From Euglena gracilis (taxonomy: Eukaryota; Euglenida; Euglenophyceae; Euglenales): a stretch of DNA of 64,000 nt. Shown here one piece after another: positions 19,601 through 32,785 of this stretch (position 1 is its first letter; each line of letters starts with the position of its first letter). The notes under the pieces are model-generated. The model made no database searches. It had not been told where the DNA came from and was given only the letters and a program-made list of their open reading frames with translations. Both the position numbers and the translations under genes were made by a program. The stretch spans positions 5,826,170 through 5,890,169 of the forward strand of contig CP154956.1 of NCBI GenBank assembly GCA_039621445.1, given 5' to 3'.

Positions 19601-21936
19601 ATTCCGGCACTGATGCAGGAGGAATCTCCTGGTCGTCTGGCTGCCGGCATTCTCGGCAGTCGGAGGCGGTTTTCCGCGTTCTCCGAAACCCCAGAAGTCA
19701 ACAATGTGAACTTCCTTACAAAACTGGCATTCCAGTTTGTACCGCTGGGGGTACGCGAGGTCCACGTCCAGTACCTCGAACAGCATGCCATACATGCTGT
19801 CCAAGAATACCTGGAGGTTGCTCGTGAACATTACCGCGGCTGCGCCTGGAGTTTCTCCGGCAGGGGGTAATACTTCTACTGGAATCCCAGTGCTCCAACG
19901 GAATACATGTGCCTGAAGATTTCGTTCAGCTGTGCGACAAATATTTCGCCGTATTCATACAATCGATGTACGTCAGACCGTTTCGGTCGGTAAAAATGCC
20001 GAAATTCTGGCAGGGGTATCCCAACCAGAACCACAGCTCCCAGAAACCGGACATCCGGTCCAGGACAACTTCATCCGAATGAGGGTATCCCTCAAACGCA
20101 TGAAGTTCGGAACTGTAGAAAAATCTTTTGCAGTGATCGTACATACGATTCTGCACCACTTCGAGCACCGCATCCGGTGGTCGGTGGATCACGTTGCTTA
20201 CGTTTGTAAACTGCTGGAGATCCTCGTCGATTTTCGGCCAGATCTCCTGCAGGTGGGTGCACAGTAACGTCAGCATCCTTCGTTTTCGAAGGTTCGGCGG
20301 CTTTTCTGCCCTTGCCTCTTGGGGGTCCGGCAGATTTTCCGCCTTTGCCTGGAGTTGGCCAAGCGGCTTTTCCGCCTTTGCCAGGTTGAGCTTTTCCATC
20401 TTTCTCCTGGCCTTTTCGTTTTTCCTTACCCTTGCCCTTACCTTTACCCTTACCCTTTGTGTTAGACAGCCATTCGAATGTCGCCCAGTAATCCCAGTAT
20501 TCTGGGTCTTCTGGTGTAAACACAGGGTAAGTCACGGCTTCCGTGCTTGGCGTTCGAGCAAATTCCTGCTCAGCGTCACCACGATTCGAGTAAACCGGTG
20601 CGACTTGGGATGGTCGGGTTTCCCGACGTGCCCGTTCTGCCGTCACGTCTGGTGCTGGCGGAGCTTCCTCCTCAGCGTCGACGTGCATCGCCGCGGGCTG
20701 ATTTTCCGACCTCGGCGAGCGGCGCTGTTGCTGCGGCGTCAGATTTTCCGGGCCGCGGTCACGCTTGCCGGCGGCAGAGCTTGTGGGCCGTGCTGGAGGC
20801 GCTTCCGCCACAGCAACGTCCTGCTGTCGCGCTGGTTGACCTGATAGTGATGGAGCTGGGACTCCTGTGAGAGCCGACACAGCAGCATCATACTGCTGGC
20901 GCTCTTCCCGTGTCATTTCCGCCCGGGCAGGGTATACCTGGCCGGCGGAAACAGGGGGACGACGTCCTATTTGTTGTTGGATTGTCACGGCATATTCATA
21001 CTGTTGACGCTCCTTCTCAGTCTCGAACGGCCGGCCAGTCCACGGGTTAATGGGTTCATCCCCTACCGGGGGAACTGGCGCCGCACGAGGCGCTGCCGCG
21101 GCTTCCCGCGGACGAGCGCTTCGGGCAGAGTCAGACGTCGGGGGAGGGTTTCCCTCCGCAGGACGTCGTGCGATAGGGTCAGGTATGGTTGGGTGGGGTT
21201 GAGGTGGATACACGTAGTGATCCCGTGGTATTGGCGCCTCCTGGGGGTAATCCCCAGAGACGGTGTACTGAGACACATGCTCCTGCGCAGGATAATCCCG
21301 GCGGGGCACGCGCTCAGGGGATCGAAAAATACTTTCTTTCACGCGTGGGTGTTCACTCCGGACAGGTGCTTCCACTGTCTCTTCCTCGGGTAATCCGGGG
21401 GAGTGAGCACGAAAGTGTGCGGTGTAAGTACCAACTGGTGGTACCTGCCGTGCTACCTGTGGCGGGACTTCCACGCCCAGGTCACGCATGGTAATGTCCG
21501 CCGCGAATCCCGACGCGTCCGGGTCGGTGTAATACACCAGACCGGTCATCGTCGCCTGGGCGCACATACACCACAGGGCTGGAGGGGTATTCGCGATGGT
21601 CAAAATTTTACGGCAGTGGTCATCCCACAATGCCTGGGTGAGGTGGTCTGGTGCCGGGTTTGCGCTCATACGCATAACCCGGCTCATCGTCTCCGTCGTG
21701 CGGTGGATCATCACACCCGCGTATGGTGGGAGGCGACGGGAGCCTGATGGCTGGGATGGCCGCGCTTCCGTGGACATCGGGGTCATCCTGCTACTGCTGC
21801 TGGCTTCAGGGTTTCCCTGAGCCGCAGTCCGTGCAGGTGGCTGCGTACCGTATCGGTACGCATACTGGTCAGGTTGAGGGTGAGTGGTGGGGTGGTAAGG
21901 CGGTCCTCCGCCTGGCTCCCTTCCACCGGGCAGCAT
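16606..21936 (-). pseudogene. ORF3 (copy B), about 1,780 codons with frameshifts
   Basis: The start ATG at 21936 gives MLPGGREPGGGPPYHP. A long intact stretch (21936-20092, 614 codons) covers the N-terminal domain, Pro-rich linker, acidic segment (HVDAEEEAPPAPDV) and the KGKGKG/GKGGKAA arrays. Further pieces follow: 20399-19926 (WELWFWLGYPCQNFGIF), 19831-18773, 18622-17771 (Pro/Ala/Thr-rich, low complexity), 17587-17117 (degraded Cys cluster) and 17180-16695. Between about 17400 and 17650 it is more damaged than A or C, with an AT-rich insert near 17590-17650. No signal peptide or membrane segment is seen. Function unknown. Confidence 0.85.
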
Positions 21937-22027
21937 GATACCGCCCGGGGTCGGTACGGTGGGATGTTTGGGTTGTTGGTTGTAAGGTGTGTAAGGGTAA
22001 CCGCTTGAGTATTATTTGCTAAAAAGT

Positions 22028-22076
22028 CTGCGGAAAGAAAGAATGATAAGAATCAATGATAAAAAGAAGAGAAAGC
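22028..22076 (-). promoter_or_regulatory. Conserved 3' splice acceptor (copy B)
   Basis: Reverse complement of the copy A sequence: pyrimidine-rich tract and ttctttccgcag ending at 22028, between the pol stop and the ORF3 ATG at 21936. Confidence 0.55.
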
Positions 22077-22098
22077 AACATGGGTTTCCCATGCGTTC

Positions 22099-25000
22099 TC
22101 AAAAACTTGTCATGGAAACATCAATGTTATGCTTCTTGTTCCACAGCTTCCAATCTTGCTGGACATACCCAACAAAACAGGTTGCTGGTTACCAAGTGTC
22201 CTCCTCGGGCCCATACCCTTTCCAGAGGACCTTCCAAATGTGTATACCTTTGACGTTTTTGTGATCGATGATTTTATCGACTACAAAGTCGTCCGTCTCA
22301 GGTAATCTGGAACGGGGTTTGAAGTGCAAACACGGGATGGGTTTCCCATCCGGTGGCGACAGGTATGGCTTGAAGTCGTCCATATGAACGTCCTCAACAC
22401 CATTCGGTAATGCAACCTTGTAACTCCCGCTGGTACCTAGTCTTTCTAGGATTTCACAGGGGCCGAGCCAGAGGGGGTCCAGCTTGGAAGACTGCATGCG
22501 AGTACGGCTATTCCGCACCCACACGCGGTCACCGGGACTATACACAGGTGACTTGAAATTCTGCAGAAACGATTTCCGTTTGGTTGCATGAACACCAGTC
22601 ACGCGCTTCTGGACTGCAGAACGTAGACTTTCTACTTCCGCAAACCAGGTCTCGCAACTGACACTCGTTCGGGCAGGTCTCTCCGAAGGGACATCCCCTA
22701 TGGCCGGAAGGTCCCGTCCGAAAACTAATTTTTAGGGGTAGTGAGGCAAAACCAACCCTGGTGGGGTATTGATATAAAACAAAGACCATGGTAGAACTGA
22801 TATCCAGTTGCTGCGCGAGTCAGCAAGTGAAAGGCGAAGCATATTCACGACGGATTTCACGGCTGCCTGGGCTCTACCACTGCCTTTGGGTCGGTATGTA
22901 ATGGAAAAATGCTGCTCGATTCCGAGTAAACCGCACAAAGTGGTGAAAAACCTTGAAGAAATCAAATGGTATTGATCACTCACGATTTCATTCGGTAAAC
23001 CCATTAAGCAAATGCATTTCTCCAAAAATATAGTGGCCAAACTTTGGGCAGTCACCCCTGACTTTTGGCATGGAATGGCTACAATGTACCCACTCAGCCT
23101 ACAGACGACAACAAAGACGTAATCGTAAATGTTGTCGTCCGTTCCATTGCACGGTTCTAATTCCAGAAAATCCATGCAGAGGGATGTAAAAATGTGAGGG
23201 GGTACGGGCAAAAAGTGCATCGTACCAGGGGGGAGGGGTACCTCTGCGGGGTTTTACCGCTTGACAAATTTGACACCGTTGCGCTATTCGCAAACAGCGT
23301 GAGTAAAGCTCTTGTTCGCTCAGGGTTGTGCAATACCTGCGGCCCACCAACGAAAGAAGTTTGGGGGCCCCAGGGTGACCGTGGTTGTGATAGCACAAAA
23401 CCACATCATCAACCAGGTCCTGGGGGATACAGTATTTGAAACCCGATTCATTGCGAAAAACCAACCGTAAAGGTGAAAGAGTGTAATTGTCCAGCACTTC
23501 GCCATTACGAAGTCTGGTGACAATGGTGTCATACACCGGATCACGACTATAATCCCATTCGCGAAAGAACAGTGGGGAAGGGGACTCAGTGCGCGTAATA
23601 CGCCGGGGTCCGGACGTGCTTCCACGTCGGCGCTTTCCGCTCACTGGTGCGACCAGGAATAGTTGTGAAACGGGAAAAGAATCCAAAAGATTGTCCGCAG
23701 CGTCGTTTCGACGTGCGTATTCGTCAGCTTCCTGACTTCTGTGAAAAGTCGCGTCTCCCTCATCCGGTTTCCCAGGGTAATACCAAGGGGCCCGACTGAG
23801 CGGATCCGCTACTTTTTGTGTGTGACCAGGGGTATAAATAACCACAAGGTTGAATTGACTCAAGAACTCATGCCATCTGCATCGCCTTCCGACTGATGAC
23901 ATGGCCTTGTTCAAATCCTCGATGTACCAGTGTTGGAGACTCTCATGGTCGGTCTTGACGAGGATTTGGACGAGACTTCTTCCAGCTTCTTCCAGCTTCG
24001 GAATTTCTGGAGTATAAGCACGATTGCGTAGGTTTCCTTCTCGCGTGTACTCCACTTGACTTGACCTTTTCCGTCGTCGCCCTGTACCTTTCTGCTGAAG
24101 AAAGCCACAGGTCGGAGCTCATTCGCCGCGTTATTCTGGCTAAGAACTCCGCCAACAGCGTAATCGCTGCTGTCGCCTTCTAGTAAGTATGGTTTGTATG
24201 GGTCCACGATTTCGAGGACAACATTCTCCAAAAGCAAAACCTTGATTTTCTCACAGGCCTTGCGCATTTGGTCATCCCAAATGACTTTGGTGTTGTCAAC
24301 AGCCCGACTTTTGAGCTGTTTGGTGAGGGGCATCGCCATTTTCGCGAAGTCCCTCATATATTTCGCGTAATATTGGGCTAATCCCAAAAATCCTTTGCGG
24401 TGAGTAATCGTTTTGATTACCTCAGGGGTCCATCTCTTAATGGATTCGAGTTTACTCGGAGCGGCTTCCATTGCTGAGGATGTGGCCGCAAAATTTGATA
24501 AGTATCCGAAACAAATGCATTTTCGCGCCTTTCGCGAAAAGCACATGTTTTTGAAATGCGGTCAATACCGCGCAAACATGGTGGATGTGTGTGACGAGGA
24601 TATCCTCGCTCGATTTTGCGGATGGTGGTGGTGTTCCCACCAGCACATCATCGATATACACAGTGGCAAACGGTAAATCGCGTAGCACCCATTGTATCAT
24701 GCGCTGAAACATGGCTGGGCCATTCTTAACACCCATGGGGAGTACCGTCCATTGGTACACACCTTTGGATGTCACGAATGCCGTGTATGGTTGGGAGTCA
24801 GGGTGCAAGTGCATTTGGTGAAAACCGTCCTCCAGATCGAAAAATGACCACAACCGGTTTTCCGATTGTTTGGTGATCAAATCCTCGATCAGGGGGAGCG
24901 GGAAGGGATCATCCCTTGTTTGGGAGTTCTGGTACCGGTAATCCAGCACCAGTCTCCATTACTTCTGACCTGAGGGGTCTGGGGGAACAACAAATGCCTG

Positions 25001-25210
25001 GGATGTCCACTCGCTTTTCGAGGGTACGATCCACTTGCGCTGAAAAAGCTTCTCAATCATTTCATTGAGAGCTTGTTCGCGTTCTCCCGAACAACGAAAA
25101 AATTTCCGGTGCATTGGTTTAGCTCCTTCCTTAAGCTCGATCTTACAAACACCGAACGGACCGCGTATCGCGGGGTCGATGTCGCACGCGTATACTGGAT
25201 TTTCGAGCAC
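22099..25210 (-). pseudogene. pol: pol of copy B: reverse transcriptase, RNase H, integrase, chromodomain
   Basis: In element order: RT start (MHRKFFRCSGEREQALNEMI), RT core with VYIDDVLVGTP near 24640, RNase H (DSSDYAVGGVL, then KTDHESLQHW), integrase zinc domain (CYHNHGHPGAPK, CQICQAVK), DDE core, basic C-terminus and chromodomain. Breaks include a stop before WRLVLDYR (near 24960), a corrupted stretch near 24480-24550, and TGG-TAA inside the chromodomain (W then stop, near 22189). It replicated the element RNA and inserted the DNA when intact. Confidence 0.88.
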
Positions 25211-27190
25211 ACCGTGAAATTCGCGGGTGACCGCGAACAGTATTCGACTGACTTAGGATGCTGACCGGCACTCTCGATGACTGCGGAAACCACCAGGTTA
25301 TCCCTGGGGCTACCGAGCTTCCTCGGCACCGCGAATTCGGACATTCCGAATGCATCGAAGAAACACACGCTAAAAATGATTTCTTTCAGAGGTGGTAATA
25401 TTTTACCACAAAAATCTTCAAAAATTGGTACATTTGTGGGTAAATCCCACCAATAAAAACACACATGCGATAGTTGGGTGAACCATTCCGCTTCCGGAAT
25501 GATGGGTATGAGAACAACTCCATGGGCTTCATCCCGCAGAATTCTCTCAACCGCACATTCAATAAGTTTTGGGGGAGGGTGCGTCCATAACACCGTATCA
25601 CCCCAAAATTTATCAAATGCGTTGGAGTGTTGTGACCAATGACGTGGCAAACGGGCATGTGCATTGGATGAAAAGGAATCGATTTACAATGCCAAATCAA
25701 AAGCTTCGGCCAATGTCGCAATTTGGAAAACCATCGTTCCAAAATGCGATATTGACCAAAATTAAAAGCATTCCATACACGTTTCGCGTATTCATGCACA
25801 CGATTTCCGGGTAGGAGTGAAGAAACACAATGAATGGATCCACAAACATGCGGGATGTCTTCCACTACCGCAAGGGTTAATCCCAAGGGAGTTTGGACAG
25901 GCTGGGGGCTTCCCCATTCCACATCAAATTCATGCTGAATTTGATGCGGAATTTGATGCGGAATTTGATTAAACATAACGCTTTTCGCGTTTCCAAACAA
26001 CGAGGTTAATCCGCGTTGTTGGAGTGCTCGGTGTATCTCCGCGCATTGCGGTCTACAACCAAGTGTATCATAGCATGTGGATTCCGTCTTCGGAATTGCG
26101 ATTAGTGTCGGATTTTGAACTAAACATCCACAATCGAAATCCGATTGGGTGGAAATTCTCCTACAGTGCACACATTGGTAGGAATTGTGATGGTGTGACG
26201 GGTGTGCGTGTAAGTGGGTGTCGATGGCATTAGCCGGTGAGTCTTGTACAGGTGTGCCTGGATTCGGCACAACTGGTGGGAAACGGAGTGGTGGTGTAGC
26301 CCGGCGACTACTCGACAGCGTACGTACTGCTGGCCTTTGGGCTCTCGTCTTGTGACCCATTGAAACGGCGGGGGTACCGCTACTCGCTTGCCCTACCTCA
26401 TGCGGAACGCATGTAGGTGTGTCACTGGGTAGGGGGGAGGCTTTCTCCGTACCCCGGGTGTGGAAAACGGTTGTTGGTGTGGTAGATAACGGTGTTGCCG
26501 TTGTGGGTAACGGTGTTGGAAAAGTGGTGGTCATCATGGCGGATGCCAACGGTGATGGTGGTTTGGGTGGCAATGCGGTGGTGGGTGCCTTGCGCAAACC
26601 GTGGGAGTGGCAATCCACAACCAATCGGTACTGGCGTAAAAATGGGTATCCCAAAATTACGTCAGACCCGTTAATTACGGACTCGTAACCGCAAATATTG
26701 GTGAAACGTTGTAATTGTGGAGGGTGTGAGTGATGCTTCGGAATGATTGGGCAAGAGTATCTCGAGCACACATCCCAAATCACCACCGCACATGGGGGTG
26801 TTATCCGCGGTTGTAATTTTGATCGGTTTCTTGGCGCTTACCAAGAGCGGGGTCGGTATCAACCCAAACCGAAAGAGCAGTGCAATGCGACGACCAGTGT
26901 CAATGAGAATTTTAACTTTGGTGGAGAAATTTTGAATGCAGATGTCGCTTGGACGAGTAATTCCATTGGTGGTACGCAAAGTGAAGGGTCTGGCGGAAAT
27001 ACGTTTGCATGCCAGCTCTCCCATGAACCCTTTCCTACTTTGCTCAGCATTCCGAGCGGAAATGTGGAGTGGGGGGTAGGGGACCCAAAATAATTCCGGG
27101 TACTGACCGTGAAGGCGGATGGGCAGGGGAGGTAAGGTTGATCAGGTCTTACCTCCATCTGTTCATCAGCCCAGAGGTCCGTGCCCTCGG
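25211..27190 (-). pseudogene. pol: pol of copy B: protease, Cys-rich spacer and HPP module
   Basis: The aspartic protease carries ILIDTGR (active-site D-T-G; the following Cys of C is Arg here), then TADNTPMCGGDLG and, after a one-base insertion at LLP, GSDVILGYPFLRQY. A Ser/Thr/Pro-rich spacer has CVHCRR and CGCLVQNP. Next comes a block with LPRHWSQHSNAFDKFWGD, WTHPPPKLIECAVERIL and VLIPIIPEAEWF before the RT. Motifs near 25910-25980 include a small imperfect triplication (IPHQIPHQIQHEF). Confidence 0.75.
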
Positions 27191-27265
27191 ACCTCGGGCT
27201 CCCCTACTCCAAGTCCGAACCGGCCGCATAGCCGGCACCGGACTTTTTGGTGGAATAGATGGAAT

Positions 27266-28218
27266 TCAATGAGCGCACCGCCATTCGGGCCTCATTAAAT
27301 TCCCCGTCCGTGGTCTCATCCCCCTCCCTGCCCGAAGCCGGGGTGTCCTCCAGCAAACAAGAAATCTTGAAACCGACTTTTTGCCGGTTGGAGGAGTAAA
27401 CACGGTCATCGCGGCGCTTACCGCGATTTCCGTTGCCTGGCCGGGGGGAACGAGATCTGGGACATTTGGATGGGTGGTGGTCTTTGGAACCGCAAAGCGA
27501 ACAACGGGATTCGTGGCGGGATTCCGCTTACCGGGGGGAACGGTATTCCGTTCTTCCGTCAAGCCGTCGTGGTGAACGGGTTTCCCGTCGACCATGACCG
27601 GTGTACCGGGGTTTCCCCGGTGACTCGCGCGAAGAGGATGATCCACTTCGCGAACGAGATCGTGAAGAGTCGCGATTGAAATCCCGTTTTCGGGTAGGGG
27701 TCCAGGTGACCGACCGCGAGAAGGACGGGTTTCCTGACCATCACGCGATGGTGACTTAGGCCGACTACCGCTAAAGCGGTTCTCCGAAGAACGTGAAACT
27801 CCCGATTGACGTGAAAACGCCGAGGAACCCGATCCCCGTGAGGAGGTCGAGCCCCTTGGGTTTCCAATACGCTTTCGGGCATCGGGATTCGGGAATTCCC
27901 GAGACATGTGACCAGATTTGTTGCACAAAAAGCACAGTTTATCCGTGCCTTGGTCCGAAGAACGCTGATTCCGCGTTTTCGGTCCCGTGGTTGGTGATCT
28001 TGGTGACGTGGTTGATTATTGCAACGCATTAACCGCACCCGCAGGGATTCCCGCGACGGGATGCGTTTGAAAAGCGGACTGTATTTGTCCCAAAACTTGT
28101 GTGAGCTTGAGTTGCTTCGACACATAATTCCAACGTTGCGCAAGAGTCATCTCATGCCCTGCCAACTCCTCGCGATGGATATCCCTCACGAGGGATGGTG
28201 TGAAATGCAACAGAACCG
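27266..28218 (-). pseudogene. gag: gag fragment of copy B: zinc knuckles and Arg/Ser-rich region
   Basis: The frame from 27928 includes the first knuckle with its last Cys lost (CNKSGHMSREF) and a run rich in SRGSGSSAF, SRSSENRF and SRPKSPSRDG. It then slips out of the frame used in copy C. The second knuckle (CSLCGSKDHHPSKCP) is still readable near 27475-27515 in another frame. Upstream gag is missing beyond 28218. Confidence 0.7.
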
Positions 28219-29410
28219 TTTGTTTTTGTTGACCTGGAGGGACGATTTGCTTAGACTAAACGTGAAGGTACCATTCATGTTGATTTTCAAAGCTTCAGTG
28301 CTTGCTTCAGGTCTTCTTTGTGAATCATTGACAGGTACACCAGCATTGTCACATGTTTACGGATTTCAGGCAGCAAAACTCTGTTGTACTCCAGCCTTTT
28401 TCTCAGGGATTTTATGCAAGTTGCATTTTTTTGCATTTTTTTTGCACTTTTTTTTGCATTTTTTTTGCATTTTTTTGGCTCGCATAATTTGAAGGGCCAA
28501 GTTGCATATTCCCCCCCCCTGTTTAGCACATATATTGTATTTTTTTTACCAAAAAGTGCATATTTTGCATTCAGTGCATATTTCGAGGTTTCGAGTTTTC
28601 CACAGCATATTTGCCCATATTTTGACTGCATATTTTTTGGTCAATTTGGGCCGTTACATATAATTTTAGACCTTTCCTTCCTATTAGGGTAATTTTGTGC
28701 TTTTACGTTGCCGCTGGCCTCTTGTACACATTTATTGGTAAGAGAATTTGCCACGCTTTAGAAACAATTCAATTGGTATGCATCAACAATTATTTCCTTG
28801 CTTTTTTTATTTTTATTTTTTTTTCTGTTTTTTTGCCTTTTTTTTATTAAAAAAAAGACACAGTGGAATCCAGTTGAGCTTGAAGAGGAGCCTCCAAGTG
28901 TGGACTCAAAGCCTGCTAAGCTGTTTTTTTTTGTGTAGTTTTGTGCATAACTTTCTTTAAAGAACCCCAAGCAAAGCTTCTTTACCATGTCGAAAAGGAA
29001 ATCAACAAAAGTTTCGATCCGCATGGCAAAATGGACGAGATTAGTTCAATTACCCTCATCCCCCCCCCTCAAATTCCCCCCCAAAGTGGCCAAAATTTTT
29101 TACGAACATTTTGGTTTACCCCCTTCAAAGTGACTAATTTCTTTCGGCATCAAAGGTGCCGAAGGCCAAAATTTGACGCCGTCCCCAAAGTAAAGTGTCT
29201 TAAGATCATTCCGCTTTTAGTTATTGTTTTACGATCGAGTTTTGTGCACACCAAAAGATTTTTTGTGGTTTATTTGCGGACACCCAGAAATAGTTTCTGG
29301 TTCACACGCCTTTTGCAAACCACATTTAATGAATGTTTGCCCAGCCCCGTGGCATGGAACGAACCCGGGACCCCTACCCCCCACCCTACCACCCCCCTCC
29401 CAGATCTTTT

Positions 29411-29470
29411 TCCTTACCCAAACCCTATCCCTTCCTCATCCTAACCCTAATCCTAACCCTAAACCTATAC
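29411..29470 (+). repeat. Interstitial telomere-like repeats
   Basis: Degenerate CCCTAA/CCCTAAA units: ctaaccctaatcctaaccct followed by aaacct, with related ccctatccc just before. The C-rich strand is on plus. Too short and degenerate to be an active telomere. Confidence 0.55.
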
Positions 29471-30261
29471 CAAACATAACGCCCATCCGAAACCTTTGCC
29501 TCTTTATCAGGAAGAATTTTCAGTTTGTTTATCAGGATTTATTAGGATTTATTTATATTAGGAACTTCCCCCTACCCTGCCATCTTGCCCTCACCCGTGT
29601 TCCTAGTGGAACGCATGTAAATCCTAGTGGACCCCCGGGTGGGTGGTGCTAAGGTCAGCTAGTGGTAATTTTTTCAGTGTTCTTTTTATGCCTCCAAACT
29701 TGCCAAATAATGTCCATTTTGGCCATCTTTGTGTTATTTTTTGGAACAAAATCCGCCCAAAAACATTAAAACCTCACTCCCACCCCATTTTTTTGTTCCG
29801 CGCAGCGGCGGAGCAAAAAAATTAGGGGGATCAAGCCAGAGTTTTCTTCCAAATGACCAGCCTGTGGGCCCCCTCCCCCGAGGTCCTTGAGCAAGCCTGT
29901 TGGGGAGGCTGGCCGGGGTTGGGGGAGGGGGCGGGGGGGGATCAACGACTGTTTTGTTGTCATTTACTCACCGAATGCAGCAGTACTCAAACTCCGCAAA
30001 TCGGGGCAAGTCCGAGGAAATGGATTCATTGTCGGAGAAAGCGGAGAAGCCCCGCCATTGGCACGGCTGACGGGCGTGCTTTTTGTGTGTGGAAGCCGGC
30101 TCCTGGCCCAGCCTCCTCCCGTGTACATATCAAACACCCACCATCACTCTGAAACACAGAGGAGGTTCCCCCGTCGGTGCGCTGCGAGGTGGGGAATGGG
30201 GCAGCAGGCAGCTTCTGTGTTGCTCCCTTCATTCCAAAAGAGGCAAATGTGCATGCACATG

Positions 30262-30263
<2 letters not shown>

Positions 30264-30303
<40 letters not shown>

Positions 30304-30370
30304 ACACACACACAAACACACAGCACAACGCAACACAGCACACACAATACACACAACAAACACGCACGTA
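30264..30370. repeat. (CA)n microsatellite and derived CA-rich tract
   Basis: About 20 perfect CA units, followed by imperfect CA-rich sequence to about 30370. Frames through it are artefacts. Confidence 0.95.
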
Positions 30371-30386
30371 CACACCCCTCGCGTGT

Positions 30387-30419
30387 ACACATGTGCTCCC
30401 CCATTGGGAGCACATGTGT
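30387..30419. repeat. Perfect 14-bp inverted repeat with 5-base loop
   Basis: acacatgtgctccc and its exact reverse complement flank ccatt. It could extrude as a cruciform or act as an RNA hairpin. It lies directly after the CA tract. Confidence 0.8.
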
Positions 30420-31175
30420 CTATGTGTCTATTCAGGAAGTGTGTGTGTGTATTGTCAAAAAAATTCCCATCCACGAAAATGAAAGTCGTCAGATATGGAC
30501 CAAACATATGCCCGGGGAATTTTGGGGGTTTTTTTGCGGATGAGATGGTCTGATATCAATTTGGACAGCATTCAGGCAATGATTGACACCGTCCTTTCTT
30601 CCGGCATGCCATTGCCATCCCATCTCTCAGCATCGTTGTCTCAGTCGGCACATTGCTGTGGCACATCGCTGCGGCTGAGTGTTGTTCCAACACACAGATG
30701 CGGGGCCTTCCCTCGCCCCCATTCCCCCCATTCCACTGTCCCAGAAAGTTCAGCCAAATGCTGTCATGCATTATGGATGAAAAATATGGATGGAGTGCGC
30801 TGTGGTTTTGCCCCTGACCTTCAGTTGATATAAACCCCCCTTTGCAGAAGAACCAAGACCCTGTTTCATTGCCGCCAAAGTTCTGCTGAGTCCAGGTATT
30901 AAATGAGGTCGGAAATCATGGGGGAAAAAACGAAATGGTGTTTTTTGAAGTTCATCATCCAGACATCCGTTTTTCCCCAAAGTGCACCTGATTTCGGCCA
31001 CATACTGCGAGTTTTATCTCCATTTTTTTGCCGATCTTCGGCAAAAAAAAAAGATTGACGGTCGAATGCACCGTCCTGCAGGGGTGGGGAGGGGGGGTGC
31101 TGTTGCTTGGATTTTGGTGGTAAACTTGAGGGGGGGATTATTTTTGAGGAAATTTCAAAATTTCAGGTGTTTTCA

Positions 31176-31260
31176 GGCATTCTTTTTTCAATTTTTCATT
31201 TTCATTTTCATTTTCATTCAAAATTTTCAATTTTCAATTTCAATTTCAAGGCATTTACGG
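31176..31260. repeat. TTTTCA/TTTCAA simple repeats
   Basis: Runs of attttcattttcattttcat and ttttcaattttcaatttcaa, followed by several caggcattt and ggcattt units up to about 31600. No coding potential is seen. Confidence 0.75.
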
Positions 31261-32626
31261 CATTTTAAGGCGTTATTTTCCAGGCAGTCAAAGGGCTGTC
31301 CGGGCATCGCATCAATGTTTTGATTTTGCATGTGTTCGAAAATAAAAAGTAAAAAGAAAAAATACATTTTTTGAGATTTGGTTGGATAGACAATGTTCCA
31401 GCGATGCCAAAAAATATTTTTCTTCCCGGAGTTTGCCTTTCTTTGCCGAGATATTGCGCTTTTCATTTTTGCTCGGATGGAGAAAATCCTGGCAGCCCAA
31501 CTATTCAAGGAATTTTGAGGCATTTTCAGGCATTTTGACTAAAATATTTAAGGAGCTTTTTAAGGCATTTGCAGGTTTTTTAAGGCGCTTTAAAAAAAAA
31601 TGATGCCCCCCCAAAACATCACCCTTTCAGGACCAAGGGGATTCTCTATTTTTTCCCAAGGTCCAAAGAGAAGGAGGGTGTCACACCCTGCCCCCATTGC
31701 AGAGGCAGCACAAAGCGGAAAGTTTATTTTTTTTGACAGTTTTTTCCCCAAAAAAAGTGCCCAGAGTTGCATTTCGGGTCATTTAATTTGAGGTTAAAAG
31801 TTTGTTGCTAACGGGGGCCGAAAGTGCTTCGTTTTACATTTGTTGCCAGACAGGTGTGGCAGGTGGAGAGTCCTTCCTTTTGGGCCATTTCTCGCCAGTT
31901 TGGGTTGTTTTGGACCTTTTGTGGGTCTCAGACCACTCGTACGTGTGTTTTGGAGAGAAGAATTGCTCACGTTTTGGGAAATATTTCTTGAATTGGTGGA
32001 TCAGCAATTTTTTTGTTTTTTATTTTTGTAAAAATAAAATGTATAAATAAATATGTATATTTTGTAAAAAAAAATATTTTTTTGTGAAATGTATATATAT
32101 TCCACAAAAAAAACATATCATATTTTTTGTGAAACTGTTTTGTTCAGTGGTCCGCCCAGGACCTTCACCTCCAACTGTTTTTTGCGGCGCCAGGCACAAA
32201 AAAAAACAGTATTTCCCGCATTTTTTTCCTTGGTGGGGGACTAACATAGGCATGGTGTTGGGTCGGGACCATTCAGGTTGCACCATTTAAGTGGGTGGGG
32301 GGTTCCTTGACCAAAGGGGACCACAACCCAGCACTTTGATCGAGTACTGTGCAGATGAGCCACGTGGCAAGAAAGATAAAATCACTTGAAGTCCCTCGCC
32401 AAAGCGCACAGGTCGGGAAAATGTGTACTCAGGGATACACTCAGGGAGTGTGGTCTAGTCACCCTGCAGATTTTTTTACAACCCGGAACTGCCCCCCCAT
32501 TGAACCGTAAAAATCAACCAACAGCAATATGGGAACATGGCGCGTGGATCAATTCCTCCAAAAGCACGCCTTTTTGACCACAGCGTGGTTTTCGTTTTCG
32601 GGTGGGTTTGGGAGCGTAAACCCCCT

Positions 32627-32785
32627 CCCAAATAATGGTAAACCCCCCGCCCAAATAACACCCCCCCCATCCTCGGGGGGCCGATTTCGAGCGCCCAAAT
32701 AACACCCCCCCCCCCCAAATAAGACCCCCCCCTGGGGCCCCAGCTCGGTGCCCAAATACCACACGGGGGGGGGGGGGGGGGTGGG
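32627..32785. repeat. Repeats of CCAAATAA followed by C runs
   Basis: Four to five copies of a ccaaataa(c/g/t)a unit followed by long C runs, ending in a long G run near 32766. Length is probably unstable. Confidence 0.65.

Larger units (their letters stand above)
15300..28218 (-). mobile_element. Ty3/gypsy chromovirus copy B, 5'-truncated in gag
   Basis: Minus-strand copy, colinear with C from the 3' LTR to the gag zinc-knuckle region. Similarity to C stops at 28218, inside the capsid-coding region, so gag start, primer site and 5' LTR are missing. It has several frameshifts and stops. The 3' LTR is a different subtype from those of A and C. Its 3' end faces that of copy A, with two older fragments between them. 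Confidence 0.9.

Noticed and set aside
16695-21936. Long plus-strand ORFs across ORF3 of copy B (for example 18345-18941, 18799-19527)
   Set aside because: They are antisense shadows of ORF3; the minus frame is the one conserved as protein in four copies.
30144-30507. Cys/Val-rich ORFs over the CA repeat
   Set aside because: Translations of a CA/GT microsatellite.
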